A stretch of DNA of 64,000 bases from Pelorhabdus rhamnosifermentans (lineage in GTDB: Bacteria > Bacillota > Negativicutes > UMGS1260): the NCBI RefSeq assembly GCF_018835585.1, contig NZ_JAHGVE010000016.1, forward strand, positions 1-64,000, in the 5' to 3' direction. A model generated the notes under the pieces. The model was given only the letters and a program-made list of their open reading frames with translations. It searched no databases and was not told where the DNA came from. A program made the translations under genes and the position numbers. This document shows positions 8,928 through 18,604 of this stretch, piece after piece (position 1 is the stretch's first letter; each line of letters starts with the position of its first letter).

Positions 8928-11900
8928 TTATTGCTCAGCCAAGAGCTTGTATTTTTCTAACCGTTCCTTGGCATCCTGTTCGGTTTTTTCAAATAAAGCA
9001 TCAGCCATGGTGGGAAATTGCTTCTTCAACGACGAGTAACGTACTTCACCCATAAGGAATTCCTTAAAATCCATAGTGGGTTCTTTCGAATCCATCGTAA
9101 AAGGATTCTGGCCCACATCTTTGCTTTGAGGATTGTACCGATAAAGTCCCCAATATCCACTATCCACAGCGTGTTTGGCCTCCAATTGACTGCAACCCAT
9201 CCCCGTTTTCAGACCATGATTAATACAAGGCGCGTATGCAATAATCAAGGAGGGTCCTGGATAGGCCTCGGCTTCTGCAATGGCTTTGAGCGTTTGATTC
9301 TTGTCAGCCCCCATGGCAATTTGTGCTACGTAGATATAGCCATAGCTCATGGCTATCATTCCAAGGTCCTTTTTCTTGGTGCGTTTTCCGCTAGCTGCAA
9401 ATTTGGCAATCGCTGCTGCCGGAGTAGCCTTCGAAGACTGCCCGCCTGTATTGGAGTATACTTCCGTATCAAGCACTAAAACATTTACGTTCTCTCCGGA
9501 AGCCAGTACATGGTCTAATCCGCCGAATCCGATGTCGTAAGCCCATCCGTCGCCACCGAATATCCATTGTGATCTCTTCACCAAAAAGTCTTTATTTTTA
9601 TAGATTTCATTCAAAAGCGGCTCATTACCTTTAACCTCTTCCAGAACCTCTATCAGCTTGTCCGCCCTATCCCGTGTACCCTCACCTAAATCTTTATTAA
9701 CTAACCATTCTTCACTGGCTATTTTAAATTTTTCCCCAAAATTCAATTGAGTCGCTTTCTCAATATCCATGGCCACTTTGTTTCTTACTTGCTTTACACC
9801 TAAGAACATGCCTAGACCAAATTCAGCGTTATCTTCAAATAAAGAATTTCCCCAAGCCGGACCATGACCCCGATGATTTTTGGTATAAGGTACAGACGGC
9901 GCACTGCCTGCCCAAACGGAAGAACAACCCGTAGCGTTGGCCACCATCATTCGATCGCCAAACAATTGCGTCACCAGTTTAGCATACGGAGTTTCTCCGC
10001 AACCTGCACAAGCGCCTGAGAACTCTAGCAACGGTTGCTCAAACTGGCTGCCTTTTACTGTTTTTTTGTTCATTGGATTTTCTTTGTGAGATAAGTTCAT
10101 CGCATAATCCCAAAGCTCAACTTGGTTGATTTGCGTAGCAAGTGGTTTCATCACTAAGGCTTTCTCCTTAGCTGGACAAACTTGGGCGCAATTTCCACAA
10201 CCCGTACAATCAAGCGGAGAAAGTGCCATTCTGAAGTTTACATTTTTAGCACCAACAGCCGCTTTAGCAGTAAATCCTTCAGGAGCATTTCTCAGTTCTT
10301 CTTCATTGACAAGCACAGGTCTGATGGTAGCATGCGGGCAAACATAGGCGCATTGGTTACACTGAATGCATTTAGCACTTTGCCATTCAGGCACGTTGAT
10401 GGCAATACCGCGTTTTTCATAAGCTGCAGTACCCACGGGGAAAGTGCCATCTTCCACACAAGTGAAGGCGCTTACAGGCAGCTTATCCCCTTCTTGACGG
10501 TTCACTGGATTGAGAATATTTTTAATGAATTCCGGAACTTTCTTAGCCGGTTCTTCTTGCTGTTGGGCATTTTTCCATGAATCAGGAATAAGGATTTTCA
10601 CGCTGGAATTTACGCCTGTGTCAATGGCGGCGTTGTTCATGGCAACAACTTTTTCACCTTTTTTGCCGTATGATTTGACGACGGCTTCTTTTAGATAGTT
10701 AGTGGCTTCTTCCACGGGAATAATCTGGGCAATTTTAAAGAAAGCGGATTGCATAATCATATTGATCCTGCCGCCAAGACCTATTTTCTGAGCAATACCT
10801 ACGGCGTCTATTGTGTAAAAGTTGATATGATTTTCGAAGATGTAACGTTTCATAGTTGCAGGCAAGTTATCCTCTAGTTCCTGCTCACTCCATGTACAAT
10901 TGAGCAGAAAACTACCGCCCGGCTTTAAGCCTTCTAATACATTGTATTTATCTACATAAGACTGGTTGTGACAGGCGATAAAATCGGCCTTATTGATAAG
11001 ATAGGGCGATCGAATGGGCTGTTTACCAAACCGCAGGTGGGAGATCGTCACGCCACCGGATTTTTTGGAATCATAGGAAAAATATGCCTGAGCATACATG
11101 TCGGTATGATCGCCGATAATTTTGATGGCGCTCTTATTGGCTCCCACTGTTCCATCTGAACCGAGGCCCCAGAATTTGCAGGCTTTCGTTTCGACTGGCG
11201 TTGTATCAATATCTTGGCCAAAAGGCAGCGAGGTATTATTTACATCATCGATGATTCCTACGGTAAAATGATCTTTGGGCTGCTGCTGTTTAAGGTTTTC
11301 ATACACGGCTTGAATATGTCCGGGAACAATATCTTTCCCACCGACACCGCAGCGGCCACCCACAATGACGGGATGCCACTCGCTATTATTATAAAAGGCT
11401 GTTTTTACATCCAAATATAAAGGCTCAGCTAAGGATCCCATCTCTTTGGTTCTATCTAACACGGCAATCTTTTTTACTGTTTTAGGAATATATTTAAAGA
11501 AGTGTTCAATGGAGAAGGGTCTGTACAGATGAACATTGAGCAGTCCGACTTTTTCCCCTTTAGCATTTAAGTGATCGACCATTTCTTCAATGGCCTCACA
11601 CATGGAACCCATGGCAATGATCATTCTATCGGCATCTTTCGCCCCGTAATAATTGAAGAGATGATATTCCCGGCCGGTAAGCTTGGTAATTTCACGCATA
11701 TAGTTTTCTACGATGTCGGGAAGAGCTTGATAATACCGATTGGTTACTTCTCTTTGCTGGAAGTGAATATCGGAATTTTGGACGGTTCCCCGTAATACGG
11801 GATGATCCGGGTTTAAACCTCTCCTGCGGAATTCGTCGAGTGCATCTTGGTCAACTAATTGCGCTAATTCATCGTACTCGAGTGTCTCAATTTTTTGTAT

Positions 11901-12440
11901 CTCATGGGAAGTCCGGAAGCCGTCAAAGAAGTTAAGAAACGGAACTCTTCCTTTGATTGCGGACAAATGAGCCACAGCGGATAAATCCATGACTTGCTGA
12001 ACACTGCTTTCAGCCAACAGGGCAAATCCTGTTTGCCTTGTGGCCATAACATCTGAATGATCGCCAAAAATGCTGATGGCATTGGCACCCACGACTCTGG
12101 CACTGACATGAAATACGCCTGGCAAAAGTTCTCCGGCAATTTTATACATATTGGGAATCATTAATAGCAGCCCTTGTGAGGCTGTATAGGTCGTTGTCAA
12201 GGCTCCGGCCTGCAGTGAACCGTGTACCGCACCGGCTGCACCGCCTTCTGACTGCATTTCTACAACCTGCACGGTTTGCCCAAAGATATTTTTTCTGCCT
12301 TGAGCTGCCCATTCATCCGTGCTTTCTGCCATATTGGATGACGGCGTAATCGGGAAAATAGCGGCTACATCTGTAAAAGCATAAGCGATATGAGCTGCTG
12401 CTGTGTTTCCGTCCATCGTCTTCATTTTTCTTTTCATCAT
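8928..12440 (-). CDS. nifJ: Pyruvate:ferredoxin (flavodoxin) oxidoreductase
   Basis: A 1170-aa single-chain PFOR of full family length. It has the N-terminal pyrimidine-binding domain, then the gamma domain, then two [4Fe-4S] ferredoxin motifs (CIQCNQCAYVCP and CTGCGNCAQVCP). The proximal-cluster cysteine region follows (CAGCGETPY), then the thiamine-diphosphate pyrophosphate domain (GDGWAYDIGFGG...YSNTGGQSSKATP). It oxidises pyruvate with CoA to acetyl-CoA, CO2 and reduced ferredoxin in the cytoplasm. It starts at ATG after AGGAGG with a 10-bp gap. Its place among the GRE genes suggests that the pathway yields pyruvate or a related 2-oxo acid, although a housekeeping role is equally possible. 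Confidence 0.97.
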   Translation of the reverse strand: MMKRKMKTMDGNTAAAHIAYAFTDVAAIFPITPSSNMAESTDEWAAQGRKNIFGQTVQVVEMQSEGGAAGAVHGSLQAGALTTTYTASQGLLLMIPNMYKIAGELLPGVFHVSARVVGANAISIFGDHSDVMATRQTGFALLAESSVQQVMDLSAVAHLSAIKGRVPFLNFFDGFRTSHEIQKIETLEYDELAQLVDQDALDEFRRRGLNPDHPVLRGTVQNSDIHFQQREVTNRYYQALPDIVENYMREITKLTGREYHLFNYYGAKDADRMIIAMGSMCEAIEEMVDHLNAKGEKVGLLNVHLYRPFSIEHFFKYIPKTVKKIAVLDRTKEMGSLAEPLYLDVKTAFYNNSEWHPVIVGGRCGVGGKDIVPGHIQAVYENLKQQQPKDHFTVGIIDDVNNTSLPFGQDIDTTPVETKACKFWGLGSDGTVGANKSAIKIIGDHTDMYAQAYFSYDSKKSGGVTISHLRFGKQPIRSPYLINKADFIACHNQSYVDKYNVLEGLKPGGSFLLNCTWSEQELEDNLPATMKRYIFENHINFYTIDAVGIAQKIGLGGRINMIMQSAFFKIAQIIPVEEATNYLKEAVVKSYGKKGEKVVAMNNAAIDTGVNSSVKILIPDSWKNAQQQEEPAKKVPEFIKNILNPVNRQEGDKLPVSAFTCVEDGTFPVGTAAYEKRGIAINVPEWQSAKCIQCNQCAYVCPHATIRPVLVNEEELRNAPEGFTAKAAVGAKNVNFRMALSPLDCTGCGNCAQVCPAKEKALVMKPLATQINQVELWDYAMNLSHKENPMNKKTVKGSQFEQPLLEFSGACAGCGETPYAKLVTQLFGDRMMVANATGCSSVWAGSAPSVPYTKNHRGHGPAWGNSLFEDNAEFGLGMFLGVKQVRNKVAMDIEKATQLNFGEKFKIASEEWLVNKDLGEGTRDRADKLIEVLEEVKGNEPLLNEIYKNKDFLVKRSQWIFGGDGWAYDIGFGGLDHVLASGENVNVLVLDTEVYSNTGGQSSKATPAAAIAKFAASGKRTKKKDLGMIAMSYGYIYVAQIAMGADKNQTLKAIAEAEAYPGPSLIIAYAPCINHGLKTGMGCSQLEAKHAVDSGYWGLYRYNPQSKDVGQNPFTMDSKEPTMDFKEFLMGEVRYSSLKKQFPTMADALFEKTEQDAKERLEKYKLLAEQ

Positions 12441-12613
12441 TTTTTAAAAGCCTCCTGGTTAAATCGAATCTAATGTTGATTAATTACCCGAAATATCACA
12501 TACATCTTTCGTCAGCCGATATACAATAGACTTAACACCAAAAGCCACTGACCATGGCAGTCATATTTTTCTCGCATATATCTGCAGACACTTATTGTAA
12601 TTTACTTTCTAAA

Positions 12614-13117
12614 TTAACTGACTCCCATGATAAATAAGGCAAATCGAGTCAGCCACATAACAACTGCCGCATCAACAAGAGCACTGCATAATAGCAGCGG
12701 CTGCCACTTTATATTGGTTTGCGACACCATGACCACACGCACGAAATTGCCAACAAGCGTTCCCATCGTGATACAGGCTGGAAATAAAATAGTTGCCTGA
12801 GTGGCAGTAATTACGCCTTGTGAATAAAGTGTTGCCGCTGTCGCACACCCTGCCGCTTTAGCAAAAAAAGCAGCAGTCAAAACGACCATGGCTTCGCCAG
12901 GCAAACCAAACACAGCCATGATTGGTCCTAGCAATTTAGCCAAAATAGGCATAACGCCAATAATATTTAAAAACAAGATCAGAGCATAAGCTAATACCAT
13001 AGCCGGAGTAATATTTTCTACAGCAACATAAAACCCCTTTTTTGCTCCCTTAACAAACTCATCGATCATACTCGGTTTTACCTGCAAGGTTAACGTTCCG
13101 TTACTTTGCTCAGCCAT
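12614..13117 (-). CDS. YjiG-family membrane protein (nucleoside-recognition/gate domain)
   Basis: A 167-aa integral membrane protein with about four hydrophobic helices. It belongs to the SpmB/YjiG type of 'nucleoside recognition' Gate-domain proteins (FFAKAAGCATAATLYSQG...FPACITMGTLVGNF). The ATG at 13117 is chosen over the upstream TTG because GGAGGT lies 7 bp before it. It overlaps the stop of the preceding yjiH-like gene by 8 bp (ATGGCTGA), so translation is coupled. In E. coli yjiG and yjiH neighbour the isoaspartyl dipeptidase gene; here they follow an M20 peptidase. This supports a role as a two-part importer or exporter for a peptide-like or N-acyl amino-acid compound, an inference from context. 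Confidence 0.85.
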   Translation of the reverse strand: MAEQSNGTLTLQVKPSMIDEFVKGAKKGFYVAVENITPAMVLAYALILFLNIIGVMPILAKLLGPIMAVFGLPGEAMVVLTAAFFAKAAGCATAATLYSQGVITATQATILFPACITMGTLVGNFVRVVMVSQTNIKWQPLLLCSALVDAAVVMWLTRFALFIMGVS

Positions 13118-13769
13118 TCTTGCTACCTCCAACTACCGCATTTTTAGCCAAATACCATTTTAAATACAGTCGAACCATATTTGCGCCAATAATTTTAGCA
13201 ATAACAATCAACAAAATAATAATACCCACAGGCAAGACAGTAATGGGAAGTAATGGCCCCCCTGTCCCGAAAGTGTTGACGATAACGGCCGATCCGGCAA
13301 ACTGGTAAGCTGCAAAAATCGTCCGCTCATTGTCGGTCATCAATTTCTCGTCAACCAATTCCTTCGTCATAACCGCCCCAACATCCGTACTCGTAAAAGA
13401 ACTGACAAAGGCTAATCCACTTACGCCAGGAATACCCAACAAGGGCCGTAACAAAGGATGAAATATTTTTTCAGCTGCTCGCAATGCGCCCAGTGATTCA
13501 GCAACTTGAATACACCCCAATGCAAACATGACTGTCGGAAACAATGTTAGGGCAAACATAAATCCATCCTTCGCTCCTATACCTCCTTTACCCGTAAAAA
13601 TAATTCCTTTTGCCACTTCACCAAAATTACCTGTGAGAACCATAAAATCCAGGGCTTTCCACGGAGCATTGGCATTGGTAAAAATTCCAGATAAAGAGAT
13701 TACCAGAATAGTTAGCGATAACCAGCCTTTCCAAGTTACTTTATATTCCTTTTGATTTGTCTCTGCCAT
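13110..13769 (-). CDS. YjiH-family membrane protein (nucleoside-recognition/gate domain)
   Basis: A 219-aa membrane protein with four to five hydrophobic helices. It carries the conserved Gate-domain segment SFTSTDVGAVMTKELVDE and a glycine-rich FGTGGPLLPITVLPVG loop. ATG at 13769 is preferred because GGGGGG sits just upstream; an ATG five codons earlier has no ribosome binding site. Together with the overlapping yjiG-like gene it probably forms a heteromeric membrane transporter. It lies 41 bp after the M20 peptidase, so the three genes look like one transcription unit: hydrolase plus transporter for one compound. Confidence 0.85.
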   Translation of the reverse strand: MAETNQKEYKVTWKGWLSLTILVISLSGIFTNANAPWKALDFMVLTGNFGEVAKGIIFTGKGGIGAKDGFMFALTLFPTVMFALGCIQVAESLGALRAAEKIFHPLLRPLLGIPGVSGLAFVSSFTSTDVGAVMTKELVDEKLMTDNERTIFAAYQFAGSAVIVNTFGTGGPLLPITVLPVGIIILLIVIAKIIGANMVRLYLKWYLAKNAVVGGSKNG

Positions 13770-13810
13770 TGATTTTCCCCCCATTAACTCATAGTTTTTT
13801 TCTCACCAAG

Positions 13811-14971
13811 CTAGTCCAACTTTAGCACAGAGGCGACCAATAATTTAGCTCTTTCAAATAGACTTTCTACAACCGCATATTCTTCCGGACTATGATTTCT
13901 CCCCCCTTTTACTCCCATCGCACATACCGTTGGCACGCCTGCTAATACGGTATAAGCTGAATCAGAGCCACCGCCCACCAACTTTTCATAAGGCGTTCCA
14001 AAACCGTTTTCTTCAGAAGCTTTTTTTACTATCTCAAACAATTGTTTGACGCCGTCCGTTGTTTTCATTGGCTTTATACCATCCATAAAAGCAACATGAG
14101 TGGTCGTGCCTTCAATATAGATTTTGTCTGCAACTTTTTCGACTTGCTTAATAATTTCCGGTAAGTCATCTGGATTTTTATAGCGCACATCAATAAAAAT
14201 TTTTGCATAATCAGGAACAGACGTTGATGTCGTACCCCCTTGCATTACCCCTACATTAAAAGTAATGCCTTTTTCCAAATCAGTTAAGTTTTGAACGGCG
14301 ATAATCTTGTGTGCAATTTCCAGAATTGCACTCCTGCCGTTTTCCGGATCGTTACCTGCATGCGCGGAAATTCCTTTTACTTCCAGCATGATCCGTGCTA
14401 CTCCCTTACGCCCGACAACAATTCCATCGTCTACAAAGCCTGTCTCCATATTAAATGCCGCCGCATAGCCTCTTGCCTCGTCAATAAATATTTCAGGTGC
14501 ATTAGAATTGGCGTGTAAGACCTCCTCATCCCCAGCCAAAAGAACTTTAATAGAACGCGAGTCATAGCCAACAAAATTCAATGCTTTCATCGCATAAAGA
14601 GCAGCCACAATACCACCCTTCATGTCGAGAACGCCTGGCCCGTAAGCGATGCCATCCTTAATAGTAAAAGGATGCTCGGCGATTGCACCCGCAGGACGAG
14701 CAGTATCCATGTGCCCCATAAAAATTACGCCGGGCTTAGGACGATTTTTACCGATCTCTGCAATCAACATACTGCCAGCTTTTTCGAACTCAACTAGATG
14801 GGAATTGGCACCTTCATCATCAAGTATCTTTTTAAAGCGAGCGGCAACTACATCAATTCCTTGCTTTTCGTGCGGGCCACCCTCCATCGAAACAACCTCC
14901 TTCCACAGTGATACCATTTCCTCACAATGGTCGTCTACAAACTGAAACGCTTGCTGTTTTTTGTTATTCAT
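13811..14971 (-). CDS. M20-family metallopeptidase / amidohydrolase
   Basis: A 386-aa cytoplasmic dinuclear-zinc hydrolase of the M20 (carboxypeptidase G2/ArgE-like) family. Metal and catalytic motifs appear in order: GHMDTA, the bridging Asp in GPGVLDMKGG, the catalytic Glu pair in GDEEVLH, the His of the dimerisation domain (ISAHAGNDPENG) and the late GRNHSPEEY His. ATG at 14971 follows GAGGAGG with a 6-bp gap; the longer start at 15001 lacks a site. The family removes C-terminal residues or acyl groups from amide-linked substrates. It starts a new unit after the GRE-activase terminator and is followed by the YjiH/YjiG pair. It may release the compound that the radical enzyme uses. Confidence 0.92.
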   Translation of the reverse strand: MNNKKQQAFQFVDDHCEEMVSLWKEVVSMEGGPHEKQGIDVVAARFKKILDDEGANSHLVEFEKAGSMLIAEIGKNRPKPGVIFMGHMDTARPAGAIAEHPFTIKDGIAYGPGVLDMKGGIVAALYAMKALNFVGYDSRSIKVLLAGDEEVLHANSNAPEIFIDEARGYAAAFNMETGFVDDGIVVGRKGVARIMLEVKGISAHAGNDPENGRSAILEIAHKIIAVQNLTDLEKGITFNVGVMQGGTTSTSVPDYAKIFIDVRYKNPDDLPEIIKQVEKVADKIYIEGTTTHVAFMDGIKPMKTTDGVKQLFEIVKKASEENGFGTPYEKLVGGGSDSAYTVLAGVPTVCAMGVKGGRNHSPEEYAVVESLFERAKLLVASVLKLD

Positions 14972-15101
14972 CGTTATCCTCCTCTTATTTATTGAATACA
15001 TAATTGGAACTCTAAGTTATTTTTGAGCACCAATATGGGAATCCATAGATTATTGGCAGTATTAAAAAGGTTGTATTTATTCTGTTAATTTTGCAGAGTA
15101 A

Positions 15102-15158
15102 TAAAAGGCGCTTCAAACGAAGATGTTTCCCTATATTCTTCATTTAAAGCGCCTTTTC
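15102..15158 (-). terminator. Terminator after the glycyl radical activase gene
   Basis: An imperfect 20-bp inverted repeat (AAAAGGCGCTT... with ...AAGCGCCTTTT) lies 60 bp beyond the activase stop. T-rich flanks occur on both sides. It separates the GRE/activase unit from the M20/YjiHG unit. Confidence 0.85.
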
Positions 15159-15218
15159 TTTATCAACTAAATAACCAGAAATCCTACTTTTCGAAAACTA
15201 GTAATCGATATCATCAAG

Positions 15219-16124
15219 CTACTTAAAATCTACATTACGTAAACCATAGGCTAATATTATTTTTTTTATATCTTCAATTTTTTCAGTTTGAGGAGTTGTG
15301 AAAGTCTGACTACAAGCCCCAATAGCACTGTATTTTGACTCACCAAAATCATGATAAGGAAGCAATTCGACATCTTTCACTTGTGTACTGCCTTTAAGAA
15401 ACTCACACATCTTTTGAATATTTTCTTTATTGGCATTCACTTCGTCAATCAGTGGAACGCGGACGATCACCTTCGGATGCATACGGGATATCAGTGTAAT
15501 ATTCTCTAAAATTCTGAGGTTACTAACTCCCGTCATTTTTTTATGCACAGCATCGTCCATATGCTTGATATCAATAAAAACGCAATCTAAAAGCTCAAAA
15601 ATGTCTTTTACTTGCATCCAGTCAAAATAACCACTCGTTTCAACGGCAGTATTTAAGCCCAGTTGGCTACAGGCAAACACCAGTTGTCGTAAAAACTCTG
15701 GCTGAGCAAATGGTTCACCACCGGAAAATGTCACCCCGCCACCAGACTCCCGATAAAAAACAGCGTCTCTTTTGATTACTTTTAGAACCTCTTCAACAGT
15801 CACTGTGGAACCTATCAGCTTTCGAGCACCTGTTGGGCATACTTGACAGCACTTAGCACATCCAGAACATTTTTCACGATCAAAACGATTGATAGTTTTA
15901 TCCATAATAATTGCGTTGTTACTACAAACTGAACAGCAACGATGACAATCCGTACACTTTTCATGAAAAAACAATACTTCAGGCCTTTTATTCCAAGACT
16001 CCGGATTGGCACACCATTTGCATCGTAGTGGACAACCTTTTAGAAAAACAGTACTTCTAACTCCTTCGCCGTCATTAATCGACCAGCGCTGTATTTGAAA
16101 TATATTTCCTTTACATTGTTTCAT
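15219..16124 (-). CDS. Glycyl radical enzyme activating enzyme (radical SAM)
   Basis: A 302-aa radical SAM activase. The SAM [4Fe-4S] cluster motif CxxxCxxC is C31/C35/C38 (CPLRCKWC). It is followed by a two-cluster ferredoxin insert (CTDCHRCCSVC and CSGCAKCCQVCP), the GGEP SAM-binding motif (TFSGGEPFAQPE) and the later VRVPLIDEVN strand. The start at 16124 places the usual N-terminus just before the cluster; the longer ORF start at 16175 lies deep in the enzyme gene. It overlaps the GRE gene by 14 bp, so the two are translationally coupled. It installs the glycyl radical on its partner using SAM and a reduced electron donor. Confidence 0.95.
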   Translation of the reverse strand: MKQCKGNIFQIQRWSINDGEGVRSTVFLKGCPLRCKWCANPESWNKRPEVLFFHEKCTDCHRCCSVCSNNAIIMDKTINRFDREKCSGCAKCCQVCPTGARKLIGSTVTVEEVLKVIKRDAVFYRESGGGVTFSGGEPFAQPEFLRQLVFACSQLGLNTAVETSGYFDWMQVKDIFELLDCVFIDIKHMDDAVHKKMTGVSNLRILENITLISRMHPKVIVRVPLIDEVNANKENIQKMCEFLKGSTQVKDVELLPYHDFGESKYSAIGACSQTFTTPQTEKIEDIKKIILAYGLRNVDFK

Positions 16125-18480
16125 AGGTAGTTCTTTCAATGATCGCATTCTGAGCTTCACGGGACAGATTGACAAATTGTGTGCTATAACCGGCTACTCT
16201 GACAAGCAAATCTTTGTAGTCCTCCGGGTGTTCCTGGGCTTTTCTCAATAATTCAGTGGAAATCACGTTAAATTGAACATGAAAGGCACCCAGTGCAAAA
16301 TAGGCTCTAATAAGAGCTGCCAAGTTTTTCAGATTCCTATCGGATTTCAATAAATCAGGAGCAAACTTCATATTCATCAATGTACCGCCAGAATGCACAT
16401 CATGATTGATCTTAGCAACAGAACGCATAGCGGCAGTCGGACTTGTCAAATCAGTACCTGCATGTGGTGAAACGCCTTCAGTCAACGGAGTCTTGGCTTT
16501 TCTACCATCCGGAGTTGCACCAATCACACTTCCGCACGGAATATAATTGGAAATTCCCATAAATGCCGAAGTAAAAGGTGTTCCGAAATAATCTTTATAG
16601 GAATGTACTTCTTTGTAGTAAAAGTCAGTTATTTCTACAGCAATAGAGTCAACGTAATCATCATCATTGCCATACTTCGGACAAGCAAGCACTGCCTGTC
16701 TCATTTCCTCGTAACCGTTCCAGTCAGCAGCTAACGCTTTGTCAATTTCTCCCAAAGTATACTTTTTGTCCTCAAATACTAGTTTCTTAATTGCTGCCAA
16801 AGAGTTGGCCGAATCAGCTACCCCAATTCCGGTAAAGACTGGTGAAAGATTGTATTTAGCACCGCCTTTACTAAGATCTTTTCCCTTCTCCATGCATCCA
16901 TCTACAAGCATAGAAATATAAGGTCGAGGCACCATTTCGGCATGAACTTGCTGAAGAGTAACTGAGCCAATAGCAGAGTGTTTTATCAGGTAAGCAAGTT
17001 GTTTATAAAAAGCCGTTTTTACTTCATCATAGCTCTTAAACTCAGAACCAGGAACTTCAGGAAGCCCCATATTTTTTCCCGTAATGCGGCTTTTACCACC
17101 ATTCAATGCATATTCGATCGCGGCGGCCAAATTAATATTAACAGCTGATGTCCACTGGCCTATTTTTCTAAAATGCGGCACTACACAGCCACAATTGCTC
17201 CAGTCACGTGCGTCTTCGGGAGACAGTCCTTCCGCCAGCAGCATTGCCGAACCAACCTTGTCATTGTGCACTGCAGGAAAACCGGTTCCGACCCGAATCA
17301 ATTTACATACTGCTAATAGAAATTCATCTGAACTGTCGGGATGAATCCGCACACTCAAACCTGGCTGATGAGTTTTTACATTTTCCGTTGCTTTCAGACA
17401 CATGTAAGAAAGATCATTTGTTGCATCCCGACCCTCTCTTGTTCTGCCACCTACGGTCAGATTTTGGAATGCATTATAACCAGCAAAAAATTTAGCCGTG
17501 TTACTAGAAATCGCCCATACCCATTCAGAAAGCTTGATCCAAAGTGCCTCAATCAACTCTTGGGCATCGTCTTTAGTAATCGTACCTGACTTTATATCAT
17601 TAGCGTAGCATGGATACATATATTGATCGAACCTGCCCAGATTTAATGCCAGGGAATTTTCGGACAGTATTGAACCAATTTGGGTAAACCATACCGTCTG
17701 AATAGCCTCGTAAAAAGTCTCCGGCGGATGTTCTGGCACTTTCCGGCAAATTCTTGAAATTTCAAGTAATTCTTCTTTTCGACGAGCATCCGTTTCCGTT
17801 TGTGCCATTTTCATTGCTTTATCCGAATAACGCTGGGCCAGAGTGACAATTGCATCACAAACTAAAATGGAAGCGTTGTAAAAATCAATTTTTTCCAGTG
17901 CTTCAGCAGTAATCGGTTCCAAACCTTGTAAATGCTTGAGTGCCTCTGCTTTGAGTCCCCCAAAACCTTTTTTGAAAACAATATCTTGATAATCGGCAGT
18001 AATTTCGCCAACTGCGTTTCTCCACTTGGAATCATTATCAATAATTCCGGTATCAACCAGAATTTTCGCTGTTTCTTTATTAAGGCGAGATAGAAAAGTT
18101 TCTTCCAGCGACTTGCCTTTCCAGTAAGGGAAAATTTCTTCACGCAAGGTATCTTTTGCCTCCGCATCAATGCGATAGGGGTCCTGATCCCGACTTTCAA
18201 ACGAGTCCATTTCCTCTTCAACCCATTTCCAGGAATATTCAGGACAAACAACACCCGACTTCAGAAATTCACCGACGGCTCCAACAATAATTTCATCATC
18301 AAAAATCGTTACTGGAATACGCTTACATACGGCCTGAAATGCTTTTGCTCGCCGTATAATGATTGATTCACCTTCAGTTTCCTTGTAAGATGCCGTAAAA
18401 GCCACCGCACGATGAACACTGATAGATGGCTTGGCATCAATGTACGACTTCTTAAAACCTTCAATTCGTTTACTAGACAT
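16111..18480 (-). CDS. Glycyl radical enzyme of unassigned substrate
   Basis: A 789-aa enzyme (start at 18480, GAGGAGG 7 bp upstream) with the ten-stranded barrel layout of the dehydratase/decarboxylase branch: HQPGLSVRIHPDSS, GTGFPAVHND, GGAKYNLSP, EGVSPHAG. The glycyl radical site is G764 in RVAGYSTQF. The finger loop reads NCGCVVPHF. C432 is the thiyl cysteine, but the residue two positions on is V434 where choline lyase, diol dehydratases, hydroxyproline dehydratase, isethionate lyase and arylacetate decarboxylase carry Glu. C430 is an extra nearby Cys. That argues against ordinary dehydration or decarboxylation chemistry. PFL and fumarate-adding enzymes also lack this Glu, yet the overall length and motifs differ from those. 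It is oxygen-sensitive and cytoplasmic. Substrate unknown. Confidence 0.93.
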   Translation of the reverse strand: MSSKRIEGFKKSYIDAKPSISVHRAVAFTASYKETEGESIIIRRAKAFQAVCKRIPVTIFDDEIIVGAVGEFLKSGVVCPEYSWKWVEEEMDSFESRDQDPYRIDAEAKDTLREEIFPYWKGKSLEETFLSRLNKETAKILVDTGIIDNDSKWRNAVGEITADYQDIVFKKGFGGLKAEALKHLQGLEPITAEALEKIDFYNASILVCDAIVTLAQRYSDKAMKMAQTETDARRKEELLEISRICRKVPEHPPETFYEAIQTVWFTQIGSILSENSLALNLGRFDQYMYPCYANDIKSGTITKDDAQELIEALWIKLSEWVWAISSNTAKFFAGYNAFQNLTVGGRTREGRDATNDLSYMCLKATENVKTHQPGLSVRIHPDSSDEFLLAVCKLIRVGTGFPAVHNDKVGSAMLLAEGLSPEDARDWSNCGCVVPHFRKIGQWTSAVNINLAAAIEYALNGGKSRITGKNMGLPEVPGSEFKSYDEVKTAFYKQLAYLIKHSAIGSVTLQQVHAEMVPRPYISMLVDGCMEKGKDLSKGGAKYNLSPVFTGIGVADSANSLAAIKKLVFEDKKYTLGEIDKALAADWNGYEEMRQAVLACPKYGNDDDYVDSIAVEITDFYYKEVHSYKDYFGTPFTSAFMGISNYIPCGSVIGATPDGRKAKTPLTEGVSPHAGTDLTSPTAAMRSVAKINHDVHSGGTLMNMKFAPDLLKSDRNLKNLAALIRAYFALGAFHVQFNVISTELLRKAQEHPEDYKDLLVRVAGYSTQFVNLSREAQNAIIERTTYETM

Positions 18481-18539
18481 ATTTGTACCTCCTCGCATTT
18501 TGATATATACTCTAGAAAAGATATAGTGGACTTAGTAAT

Positions 18540-18564
18540 CATATTTTCGATTTTCGAAAATATG
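18540..18564. promoter_or_regulatory. Palindrome in the GRE promoter region, candidate GntR operator
   Basis: CATATTTTCGA and TCGAAAATATG form perfect 11-bp arms around a TTT spacer, 60 bp before the GRE start. The TTTTCGA half-site and 3-nt spacer are shared with the palindrome in front of the neighbouring GntR gene. Confidence 0.5.
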
Positions 18565-18604
18565 CAATAAATAAACACTGTTGCAATACCAACACTAATC
18601 AAAG

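Noticed and set aside
10182-10580. ORFs of up to 132 codons antisense to PFOR
   Set aside because: Shadows of a strongly conserved coding sequence; no start signals.
16111-18480. Calling the GRE a pyruvate formate-lyase because PFOR is close by
   Set aside because: PFL has two adjacent Cys in the finger loop; here the loop is NCGCVV and the rest of the motifs follow the dehydratase branch.
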